Positions 57,052-64,000 of a stretch of 64,000 bases of DNA are shown here, piece by piece (the first letter of the stretch is position 1; each line of letters starts with the position of its first letter). Origin of the DNA: Cladopsammia gracilis (Eukaryota > Cnidaria > Anthozoa > Scleractinia > Dendrophylliidae); NCBI GenBank assembly GCA_022457155.1, contig JAJGOT010000034.1:2031501-2095500 (forward strand), in the 5' to 3' direction. A program made the translations under genes and the position numbers. The notes under the pieces were generated by a model, which was given only the letters and a program-made list of their open reading frames with translations, did no database searches and was not told the origin of the DNA.

Positions 57052-59850
57052 GAGTGAGTGAGTGAGTGAGTGAGTGAGTGAGTGAGTGAGTGAGTGAGTG
57101 AGTGAGTGAGTGAGTGAGTGAGTGAGTGAGTAAGTAAGTAAGTAAGAATTTTATTTAAGTGTCAATTTGTTTAGTTTAGTGTTTTGTACAGGGAAGCAAA
57201 ACGAGCATGGGTACCAGTCTTTACACTCTGACTCGTAGTTTCCTACTCTAATTTCAAAATGAAGGATGGTTATTGAGATAAAATAACCATAAACTTCGCC
57301 CGATGTTAAATAGAGGTACTGAAACAACCACAACACACCTGGAACACATACACACATACACACATGTATGCGGCTTACTTTTATATTAAAGAACAGAAAA
57401 CAATTCCCATTCCATATTGCAAAAGATAATGGGTGCTTAATAACTATGCTTATACGAATGAGAAAGATGTGATGTTCATCACGTCAGGAGCGTGGGACAA
57501 AGAAAACAATCTGAGTCTCCGACACGAATCGAACCAATGACCTTACGCACACCGGTCGGATGATTCCGTACACCGGTCGGATGATTCCGTACACCGGTCG
57601 GATGTAATGTTCATCATGTTACGAGCGTGGAACAAACAACTGAGTCCCGGAAGAGGATTCGAACCTATGACCTTTCGTACACGTGCACCGGTCAGATGTT
57701 CTAACCACTGAGCTACGAGAGACTTGTGGCGAGCTAGGCCATGCATTTACTAGGTTCACACGATTGAATGTGTTATCAAGAATGATAACAATGTCTTTTT
57801 TTCTCTGCAATATTCAAGAAAAAACGAGTTCAAACCTACCCTCTGGTGGTATCCAAAGCAATGTCTTCCGGATATGAAGACAAATTAGAAACCAGCACTT
57901 TCCAGTAAGCTCCATTTAGCTTTGAAACTTCTATAAACAAATTTTCTCTGCTTATCCAATAAACATTTCCTCCCACAAGATCTAAAGCGATGCCTCTTGG
58001 TCCAGTAACGTTCGAACGAACGACTTCTTGGTTCCTGCCATCAACCGAGGATCGCTCGACAGTGTCACGGGTGTAATCGGTCCAGTACACTTGATTGTCG
58101 AATGGATCGAAATCAACGCCCATTGGTCCCATCAGATTTTTAAATGACAGAGAAGCGATCGTAGTGTCAGATGGACTAAGTGAAGAAATGTAGATTTCGT
58201 TATAGACAGAATCGGCAACAAATATGAGGTCGACGCCAACACTGCCTGAAATCAAAAATAGGAATGAACGAAAATTAGTAGGGAATTTACAATTGCAAAT
58301 AGAAGTGATACTCCTTTGGAAAAAAACTGATTAATAATTACACTAGAATTGATTAAGGTATAAGACTATGTTTCGAGAATAAGCAAAGATATTTTGTCTC
58401 CTTGTTGATCTGTCGCCCTTTGTAAGTAATGGCGTTACATTGTAGAACTAGAGGAAATTGATTCTATCTCGTCTTATTGGCCAAATTTATACTACAGACA
58501 AATTATTCGTGTGAGACAGATAATTCGTCTAGATATAAATTAGGTGAATAGACGGTGCTTCGCTTTTCAGCTGGCTGAATTTGTGCAAAAATAAGATATC
58601 TTATCGATTAATGATCGGTATTTATTGTCGAAACAGATATACTGTCCAACCCCAGTCGTCTTCTAATTTTCGCTATTTTTTGCTATTTTTCTATTTGTGC
58701 GCAGTGTGTGTGTTTATGTGTTTGTAATAGATGTCTACATGTGAATTGTTACTACACAAGACTAGTGTCTAACTAGAAAACTGTACGGTTTACTTAGACG
58801 CTACGCATTTCCTCAAACGGTATTTATATTTAGTTATTCGTCCTGTTGTTTTAGTAATTTTAGTTTAGCTAGATACATATTTTCTTGTAACAAAAAATGT
58901 CATGGAAATGTGCAAATAAAGTATTGTATTGTATTGACATTGATTATCCTTTTAAAATACCAAGTTATATGAATGTTACAGTTAATGTTATAAGAAAATT
59001 CCCTTGAAGCCCAGAAAGTCTTACACAATGCTCCGTGATGCGTATACATATAAATAAACGACTTTCAACACACATCTCATGAAAGAAAGAAAACTAAAAC
59101 GGTTAACAGGGCCGTAGCCAGAAAAAAATAAGGACTGAGGCAATATCCATGGTTATTTGCTGGTAGTGTCTTACTTTCTCCTTCAAAAAAAAAAAAAACA
59201 TCTTACGTTCCCGGAAAAAAAAAAAGAAGAAAAAATGACTGAAGCCATTGCCTCGGTTTGCCTCAAACTGGCTACGACCCTGGTTAATGTTTTGTTCTTG
59301 ATTATAAAATTGCAAAACGTACAAGTCTTTCCATCTTCGGCAATGTTCATTCCAGTTTGGCACATGCACGTTCGACCATTGGGTTTCACGACGCACAGAT
59401 GAGAGCACCCACCATTATTCTGACAGGCTGTTTGAGCTGCAAAAAAAAAAAAACAGGCAAGTTAGCTAACAAAAGATGACTTCGCACATGACTGAGCTTT
59501 TTCCCACATACTTAAGCCATATATTATAAAATTAAATCTTAAAACAATCTTTATCTCTTATTACGTATTTTAGTAAGCACCTGGGCCGAGTTGTTCGAAG
59601 GACGATTAGCGCTAATCCAGGGTTAATTACCATGACAACTCATATGTTCTGTTGATATTTAATCCAGGATTAGTGCTAATCAGGCTTTGAACAACTCGGC
59701 CCTGGAACATTAGAAAAAAAAAGATCATTCTACCAACGTTTATACAAACTTTGGAGCAAGCAAACGACGCTAGACATCGTTTACAATGTACCAGAAAATA
59801 AAAAGTTATTACTAAGGATTCCTGCTCTGTTAATCTTTCTATTGTCGGTA

Positions 59851-59923
<73 letters not shown>

Positions 59924-60159
59924 CTTCATAAATTGTTTCCTAAGGGAGCGGGTCATAGCCCATGACCAAAGGTCCCCTAGGGTTTTCTCTTTACTCTAAA
60001 GTTCCAACACCTTTCTCAAAATCCTCGCTGTTCCCAGTAGCGTAGTCTTCTAATACTAATTTTAACATTCAACTTTGCCAACCACTTGTCCAAATTTTTT
60101 GTTACACTTCCCAATGATCCGACAACAATTGGAACCACCTGTACAGTTCTCATGTTCCA

Positions 60160-60196
<37 letters not shown>

Positions 60197-63100
60197 GATT
60201 AGAAAGACCCATTCTGACACTTACTGACTGGTTACTTTTTATAATGCATAATTTGTAATAATAACGTAATTCTCCTTTACGGCCTGGTTGTTCAAAGTGC
60301 GATTGAACTAACCCGGGTTAGCGTCAATTTTGATTCCAATTAAATCTGACTAATCAATGGAGAATTTTTGTTCAAAGCGCGATAAAGCTAACCCAGGGTT
60401 AGTGTCAATTTGATTCCAGATAAATAATTAATCAATGGCAATTTTTACAAAGTATTTTTGCGCTCTAGTTTCAATTTTTGATTTGTCTTCACGTGCAGCT
60501 TAAAATTAACTTTTTTAAAACCATTTTTAACAAAAGAAATAAAATTCTCGGTGAGGTTTTAATCCCGGCCTGGATTCCTTTATTTAGAACTACTTCTGAC
60601 CAGAGAACATTTTAATATCGGACTGTTAATATTTGGAACTCTTCGGACCCTATTTTAAAATTTAGTAAATCTGTCTCGGTTTTTAAGAAAGTTTTAAAGC
60701 GCAAGCTTCTTAAAGAATTTTTAGAATCTTAACTTAGAGGTCCATCTGCACTTACCGTGATGCACCGCGCATTGTTTATTTTGATTTAGGTCCAGATAAA
60801 TGCGATCTCTCGCGAAGTGAAATTTTTACCTCTCATCTCCAGGAAGAAATGAACACTGAGTTCGAAATTTCGTTCGACATTAATTTTAAAATTTATTAGT
60901 CCCTAGAAACTGTCCTGTTAGATATCAAAAGCCCGTATAACATGGCTCGCATTTTGTCTGGGGCCGCTCAACCCGCCTTAGTCTGCTTAGTGTAGCTCGA
61001 GGCAACCCCCCCCGGGGGGGGGGGGGGGTAATCAACAAAGTTTTGTACGGGGATGCTTCGCCCCAAGGTCCAAACCCTTACCCTTTCATATACCTTTCAT
61101 TGAAAATGGTACCCCTTTCATATAGCCTTTACGTGCGTCTATTTGATATATTTTGAAAGGCGCTTTTAATAATACTTAGATGGCGGTTTTCCCTAATTTT
61201 TTGTACTTCAACTCGTGTTTACGCTGCCTTTTCCTGATTCTTCGTGAAATCCCTACCCTTTCATATTCTTCAACTCGTGAAATCCCTACCCTTTCATATA
61301 CCTCCAGCCTCAAAAAGGTACCCCTTTCGGGCGGAGCATCCCCGTATAGCCCATTATAGGGAGTACCCCCCCCCCCCCCCGGGAGGCAACCCCAGTCGCC
61401 AAAGCAGTTTCCTCCGCTTTGAAAGTTCGCATCGAAAACATTTTCACGTTGTGGGATGCGGTAAACCTCCTGCTATTTTCACCGAAAGTTTAAGGTCGAT
61501 GTCGCTTAAAACGAAACCTCCAGCGAGCCGAGAAGTGTTTGTATTAATTTTGTGGGCTGTTCTGTTGGCGTATCTGATTTGCATCGGGCATAATTAATGA
61601 GCTCCGCCGGCGGAGGACGTTTTATCGGCTTCAAGAAGTTTGCATCGAAAAAAATTCGACGGCTAGGGACGGGGAAAACCTCCTTCAACTTCCATGGAAT
61701 ATTTAACATGGTTGCTGGCAAAAGCGACTCCGCCGGCGAGCCGAGAAGTTTAAGCTTTTTCTGTTGTACATCTCCTGGTTCCGTCGAACGGTCACGGTTA
61801 TCGAGCGATGGAAAGATTCAAATGTCAAAGTATCTGGAAAACGAATGTACTAAAAATTACATGAAAAGATTCGAAGATAAATCTTAACTAGTAGGCAATC
61901 TAATATACCTATTTTCTTTCCACGGACGACCAAATTTCTGAGCCAAACCTTCTGAAGGTTCTCGTTTCTTGACAGCCGGCCTCCAGCCTTTGGCGGCGAT
62001 GCTTAGAAAACGTGTCAGTAACAATGGAAAACAAAAGAAAACATACAAAAACAAGATGCAATGCCTTGAACATGAACTAAATATTTGAAAGAAATATATG
62101 ATCTTGAAGTTAATAGACGATATAGATTCCCCGATGTAAACGGATTATTTTAGGAATCAAACTTTCTCGCCACAAAATGGATTTTCCTGGACCCAGAAAT
62201 TCTAGAACGCCCGCAATGAGTCACGGTAAGTGCAGATGGGCCTTTAATTAAATTTATCTTTTGTAAATACGACTTATATTTATGATTATAATGTAATTAG
62301 TTTATATTTGCGATTATTCTTATTGTTACATGTAGTTGTAATTATCTTTGAAAAGCCCCCTTGGGGAAAGGTAACAACAACAACAACAAGTAGCTTTATT
62401 TGCATGACTATAAATCCTTACAGTATTGCAAAAGCATTACAACATAACAAAATGAAATAACAATAATATAATAAAGAAAGGGAAAGTTCAATTAAGACAC
62501 ATTAGTCTGGATTGATAATTTCATTATTGCGGAGATCAAAGCATGAAATAATGAATTTTACTAATATTTACAAAATATTCAATTCATTGGTAACTTCTGA
62601 AGGAGATAACTACTGTTTTATATTTGGTAGGTGATACCCTTTTTCCTGTAAAATTCGTCCATAAGAATTGAGTATTTAGGACAGTGAAAAGGAAGTGAAT
62701 TTCATCTTCAATTTCATTAGTTCCACAAGTAGGGCACAATCTATCTCTCGTGATTTGTTCATATCTACCAATTTCAATCACTAACTTATGATTACTTATA
62801 CGAAATTTTACTATGTTTTCTGTCATTTGATTTCTTTGTAAGGTCTACTAGAATTCGAGTTTCTTAGAGTGTTGAATGGTATGTCGCTAACATAGGATAT
62901 ATTTTTGTTGCATCAAGTTTACATAATGTTTGATTTTAGTTTCAGTTAAGAAAATAGTATCAAAATCGGGCAAATTATAGAATTCGGATATCCTTATAAG
63001 ATTATCGGATATCCTTGTATAGAATTCGGATATCCTTATAAGATAAGAGTAGAAGCTATTTTTACCAGAAGAGTGAAGATCTGCAGACATTAAAAAGATC

Positions 63101-64000
63101 TGTTTAACAATATAGTTATTGTCCTTACTTTTAAGGTATAAGGTATAATTAATTATTTTCTGATTAACGGCTATAATAAGAGGAAACCTACCAAGTTCAG
63201 CTCTACATGCCACATTTGATGCCTTATTGCTTACTTCTAGATAACGCTTGCAGCATTGTAAATGGTTTTTTCAATCTGCGAACTGTCCCAAGACTTAAAA
63301 TCCGGTTTTGCGTACACACCCCAGACTTCGCTATTGTATGTCAAAATTGGGGAGATCATCGTGTCAAAGATTTTACTTGATAGGAATGGGGACAATTTAC
63401 TGAAATTTGTATGTTTTCTTAGACTGAAAAGAGCGTGAAGGGCCTTCTCTTTTAACTGGTCAAGTGCCATTGAAAAGTTACCCGTTGAAGAGATTACTGA
63501 CCCTAGATAAGAGTAATTTTGGACGATTTCAACCATTTGCACCAAAGACAAAATTGCACCACAATATATGCGTTAATCGGCTTTCAAACAATCGGGCCCG
63601 GTGTCATTGTATTTTAAATAAACCATCAATTTTAGTTATTACCTGGTGGTTGAGGCGTCTGGGAGTTGTGCGCGTATATCCCATGTGGACTTGAAAACCC
63701 ATCGGCAATCATACGAACTGTTTTATCAGTGACGTTGGCTTTGAAGATGGTTCCTGCAAAACGTCCATCGCCCTGAGCTGTCCAGTAAAGGGTGTTGTTT
63801 AGCATTGTCAGACTTGTTGGACCGTGAAGGTTTCCAGAAAGCAGGGTATGTATCTCCATACTGACCAGATCAATATACCGGATCACATTATTGGATTGGT
63901 CAGAAAAGAACAGACGGTTTCCAATCTTATCCAGAACCACGTCAATAATAGTTTGTCCAATATTTGATAAATTTGCAAGGACGATTTTGTTTTTTCCATC
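45711..64000 (-). CDS. LDL-receptor-related (LRP-like) transmembrane receptor, 3' nine exons
   Basis: Exons on the minus strand, in order of translation: 64000-63643 (partial), 59436-59323, 58245-57840, 55842-55433, 53502-53212, 51094-51045, 49691-49600, 49025-48648, 46065-45711. Every junction is GT-AG and every phase fits; two Gly codons and one Cys codon are rebuilt across introns. The order is YWTD propeller blades, EGF module, YWTD blades, two EGF-like modules with a Thr/Pro linker, SEA-like stalk, a single membrane helix and a cytoplasmic tail with FENPGY. YWTD-EGF ectodomains bind secreted ligands. FxNPxY tails recruit clathrin adaptors for endocytosis. The 5' part (signal peptide, any ligand-binding class A repeats) lies beyond the window, so the subfamily cannot be fixed. 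No frameshift is seen; the gene looks intact. Confidence 0.8.
46340..46378. repeat. (CAAA)n microsatellite
   Basis: About nine units in the last LRP-like intron. Confidence 0.9.
46431..46612. repeat. MITE with CGGCATGAAAT ends
   Basis: ACCGCGCGGCATGAAATTGCG at the left is the imperfect inverse of CGCGAAAATTTCATGCCACACGG... at the right. TTCGCG words recur inside. Confidence 0.6.
46683..46970. repeat. MITE family A, copy 2
   Basis: Nearly identical to 24933-25224 along its length. The last few terminal bases at the right are lost where it meets the next inverted-repeat structure. Confidence 0.85.
46971..47960. repeat. ~1-kb inverted-repeat structure with nested elements
   Basis: GATACA..CATTTTTCAATGGGCTTTTAAGCGG near 46990-47020 pairs with the inverse near 47917-47950. 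GTGAAATTTCAC..TTAACTGGTTTTC near 47345 pairs with sequence near 47870-47900. The inside holds a LINE tail with (ATT)n at 47177-47218 and a palindrome at 47678-47866. Non-coding. Confidence 0.7.
47678..47866. repeat. Palindromic MITE nested in the 1-kb inverted repeat
   Basis: AGGCCATTTGCACGATAGCG and TGACTACAACTACCAGAAT at the left have close inverses at the right end. Flanked by TA-type bases. Confidence 0.85.
48540..48605 (+). mobile_element. LINE 3' tail with (TTA)n
   Basis: GAGAATGCGCTATATTAAGTAATAAATT followed by ATT repeats, the same 3'-end style as at 11265-11345. It stops 40 bp from an LRP-like exon. Confidence 0.4.
48648..49025 (-). CDS. LRP-like gene exon 8: stalk and transmembrane segment
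   Basis: 126 codons. The first ~75 complete the SEA-like stalk (VEVEYAVV-type strand; [19 protein letters not shown]). A Lys/Pro/Thr linker follows. The membrane helix is [18 protein letters not shown], then a short AAVTVWYFR. It joins in phase 2 to the tail exon at 46065. Confidence 0.75.
49053..49232. repeat. Palindromic element around a (TA)n/poly(G) centre
   Basis: CAGCAGTTTGCAAAAATTTT at 49061-49080 is inverted at about 49203-49222. The centre is a TA run followed by T and G runs. The strand-symmetric ORFs here are artefacts of the palindrome. Confidence 0.85.
49231..49373. repeat. Second palindromic element, directly adjacent
   Basis: AGCTATTTCAATAAACGTTGTCGG...GCCAAGACCGCAAGGTAGTATGG pairs with its inverse ending in ATTGAAATAGCT. 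It abuts the previous palindrome. Confidence 0.85.
49600..49691 (-). CDS. LRP-like gene exon 7: SEA-like stalk, middle
   Basis: Encodes [18 protein letters not shown] and CPISVE. The F..A...VL pattern following exon 6 (VTIQG) resembles a SEA-type fold near the membrane. Enters in phase 0, leaves in phase 2. Confidence 0.65.
50461..50598 (+). repeat. Interstitial telomere-type repeat (CCCTAA)n
   Basis: About ten CCCTAA units are followed by seven or so CCCCTAA units and then mixed units, in an LRP-like intron 450 bp from an exon. Coding exons on both sides show this is not a chromosome end. Confidence 0.97.
51045..51094 (-). CDS. LRP-like gene exon 6: short stalk exon
   Basis: A 50-bp exon encoding [17 protein letters not shown], with GTTGTAG acceptor and GAG|GTAAGA donor. 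Its phases fit both neighbours. Confidence 0.65.
51855..52163. repeat. MITE with ~130-bp inverted arms
   Basis: TCTGCGAATTTCTTGAGTTG...GTGTGACTAACGCACACTTG...AGTATGCCTGTATATA at the left is mirrored at the right by TATACAGGCATACT...AGTGTGCGTTAGTCACAC...CTCAAGAAGTTCGCAGA. About 300 bp. Confidence 0.85.
52170..52620 (+). repeat. ~45-bp tandem repeat interrupted by a GATC-rich insert
   Basis: Units of AAATTTCCATGTTCCTTTACATTGTGTTG...AAAGAAACAT occur about three times before 52308 and three times after 52453. Confidence 0.8.
52308..52453. mobile_element. GATC-rich palindromic insert (MITE-like)
   Basis: It carries CTGGTTTCCATATAATCGC at the left and GATCATATGGAAACCA in its middle, between arrays of GCGATCG / AACGATCG words. 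It splits the 45-bp tandem repeat. Confidence 0.7.
53212..53502 (-). CDS. LRP-like gene exon 5: two EGF-like modules
   Basis: The first module is [23 protein letters not shown]...C, a typical LRP EGF after a propeller. A Thr/Pro-rich linker ([13 protein letters not shown]), probably O-glycosylated, follows. The second module is [30 protein letters not shown], a Notch-type EGF. Confidence 0.8.
53760..54345 (+). mobile_element. CR1/L2-like LINE 3' fragment
   Basis: Frames shifted among themselves read [42 protein letters not shown] and, after breaks, FKSRLKTFL: the classic end of CR1/Jockey-type RT. A 3' tail CGTTGAGATTTTTAAAAGCG and (TTA)n follows. Sense is opposite to the host gene. Confidence 0.75.
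54666..54810. repeat. 145-bp MITE with perfect 26-bp inverted ends
   Basis: The arms 54667-54692 and 54784-54809 (starting AGAGTGATTTTACTTCATCT) are exact inverses, flanked by T and A. Confidence 0.9.
55433..55842 (-). CDS. LRP-like gene exon 4: YWTD propeller blades
   Basis: Blades are seen as [38 protein letters not shown] and [15 protein letters not shown]. The end, [14 protein letters not shown], marks exit from the propeller before the EGF exon. The first blade is completed only by joining exon 3, which supports the splice. Confidence 0.8.
56881..57146. repeat. (AAGT)n then (GAGT)n microsatellite
   Basis: About 42 AAGT units, then about 20 GAGT units, then a few AAGT: block-wise switching of one base in the unit. 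It is in the LRP-like intron between exons 3 and 4. Confidence 0.97.
57480..57722 (-). repeat. tRNA-derived SINE, with duplicated head
   Basis: On the minus strand 57722-57640 reads an A-box (GTAGCTCAGTGGTTAGAAC) and B-box (AGGTTCGAATCC) with a lengthened anticodon region. A second, similar head (57590-57510) follows, with three copies of an ACCGGTGTACGGAATCATCCG-like unit of about 21 bp. No acceptor-stem pairing, so not a tRNA gene. Confidence 0.6.
57840..58245 (-). CDS. LRP-like gene exon 3: YWTD propeller blades
   Basis: It begins by completing a Cys from the EGF exon. Blades include [35 protein letters not shown] and [18 protein letters not shown]. The G-[IV]-[AD]-[LF]-D hinge before each YW is present. 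Confidence 0.85.
59323..59436 (-). CDS. LRP-like gene exon 2: EGF module
   Basis: A 38-codon exon: [33 protein letters not shown], the propeller-linked EGF of LRP proteins. The last Cys is split by the intron (donor GTACGT at 59322). Confidence 0.85.
59582..59704. repeat. MITE with CTGGGCCGAGTTGTTCGAA ends
   Basis: The ends are imperfect inverses (TTTGAACAACTCGGCCCTGG at the right), with inner GCGCTAATCCAGG / TAATCCAGGATTAGTGC repeats. 123 bp. Related sequence is repeated at 60283-60420. Confidence 0.8.
59851..59923. repeat. (TTA)n microsatellite
   Basis: About 24 units; another run lies at 60161-60196. Confidence 0.95.
60510..60735 (+). mobile_element. LINE RT 3' fragment, left piece
   Basis: Frames read [23 protein letters not shown], a stop, then [19 protein letters not shown] and [14 protein letters not shown]: the end of a CR1-like RT. 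The probable 3' tail resumes at 62244 after an insertion. Confidence 0.5.
60738..62243. mobile_element. 1.5-kb inverted-repeat transposon inside a LINE fragment
   Basis: The terminal repeats (60738-60760 and 62221-62243, core CCATCTGCACTTACCGTGA) are inverted with one mismatch in 23 bp. TTA lies next to each end, with one extra base at the left, as a possible 3-bp target duplication. Inside are a poly(G)-bounded element and GCCGGCGAGCCGAGAAG words; two ORFs (61244-61597, 61597-61887) show no family likeness. No transposase was seen. Confidence 0.65.
61008..61383. mobile_element. Poly(G)/poly(C)-bounded element, second copy, 8-bp target duplication
   Basis: It begins CCCCCCGGGGG... and ends GTACCCCC...GGG. 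AGGCAACC occurs directly before (61000-61007) and after (61384-61391). The inside has CCCTTTCATATA repeats, unlike the first copy's interior. Confidence 0.75.
62540..63555 (-). mobile_element. CR1/L2-like LINE RT fragment, broken
   Basis: On the minus strand 63551-63237 reads [26 protein letters not shown] and [16 protein letters not shown]. Then 63213-62887 reads RAELGRFPL, and 62826-62584 reads [15 protein letters not shown] and [18 protein letters not shown]. This is the RT C-terminus with its zinc-knuckle end, in at least three shifted frames. Short tandem copies of GGATATCCTTATAAGAT occur at 62985-63045. Confidence 0.75.
63643..64000 (-). CDS. LRP-like gene first visible exon (partial): YWTD-type blades
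   Basis: The open frame runs to the window edge. Blades: [18 protein letters not shown] and [20 protein letters not shown], then [12 protein letters not shown] before a phase-1 donor (CAG|GTAATA). It belongs to the propeller preceding the EGF exon at 59436. Where the exon starts is outside the window. Confidence 0.75.

Noticed and set aside
61244..61887. Two adjoining ORFs (117 and 96 codons) as a transposase
   Set aside because: No catalytic DDE/D pattern or zinc finger; part of the first is translated homopolymer and CCCTTTCATATA repeats.

Overview
The window looks like a piece of an animal nuclear genome, most probably a cnidarian (coral or sea anemone). It is AT-rich, its genes are split by introns with GT-AG borders, and it is full of short inverted-repeat elements, Penelope-like and CR1/L2-like retroelement fragments and simple repeats. 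It also holds an internal block of CCCTAA telomere-type repeats. The species call is inference from gene families and repeat style, not from a marker gene.

Region 1 (1-6913) differs from the rest. It is a compact, intronless, virus-like gene block: a broken capsid-type gene, two tandem copies of a penton-like gene (one frameshifted), a membrane protein, a zinc-ribbon protein resembling the poxvirus/giant-virus late transcription factor VLTF3, a YqaJ-family exonuclease and two small zinc-finger proteins. Most start codons are preceded at 1-5 bases by a TATAYAC-type motif. The block ends in a 182-bp imperfect palindrome (6732-6913) that could fold as a terminal hairpin. I read it as the right end of an endogenous DNA virus or virus-like transposon whose left part lies outside the window. 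Two genes are broken, so this copy is decaying.

Region 2 (6914-18900) has no convincing host gene. It holds two minisatellites, a local templated duplication, a small reverse-transcriptase remnant, a 5'-truncated Penelope-like element and several inverted-repeat elements.

Region 3 (18896-28874, plus strand) is a host gene for a Roc-COR (ROCO) GTPase ending in a death domain. Six exons with compatible phases can be read, with a second antisense Penelope-like fragment in an intron. It is likely an intracellular signalling or cell-death/immune adaptor.

Region 4 (28875-41253) is a transposon nest: a 3.2-kb structure with about 290-bp inverted repeats holding further palindromic elements, CCAAT-rich MITEs, and a 106-bp satellite.

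Region 5 (41254-42437, plus) is a two-exon Ly6/uPAR-type GPI-anchored protein gene. Region 6 (45711 to the window end, minus) is the 3' part of an LDL-receptor-related gene: nine exons with matching phases encode YWTD propeller repeats, EGF modules, a SEA-like stalk, one membrane segment and a tail with an FxNPxY motif. Its introns hold retroelement fragments, MITEs, telomere-type repeats and poly(G)-bounded elements with 8-bp target duplications.
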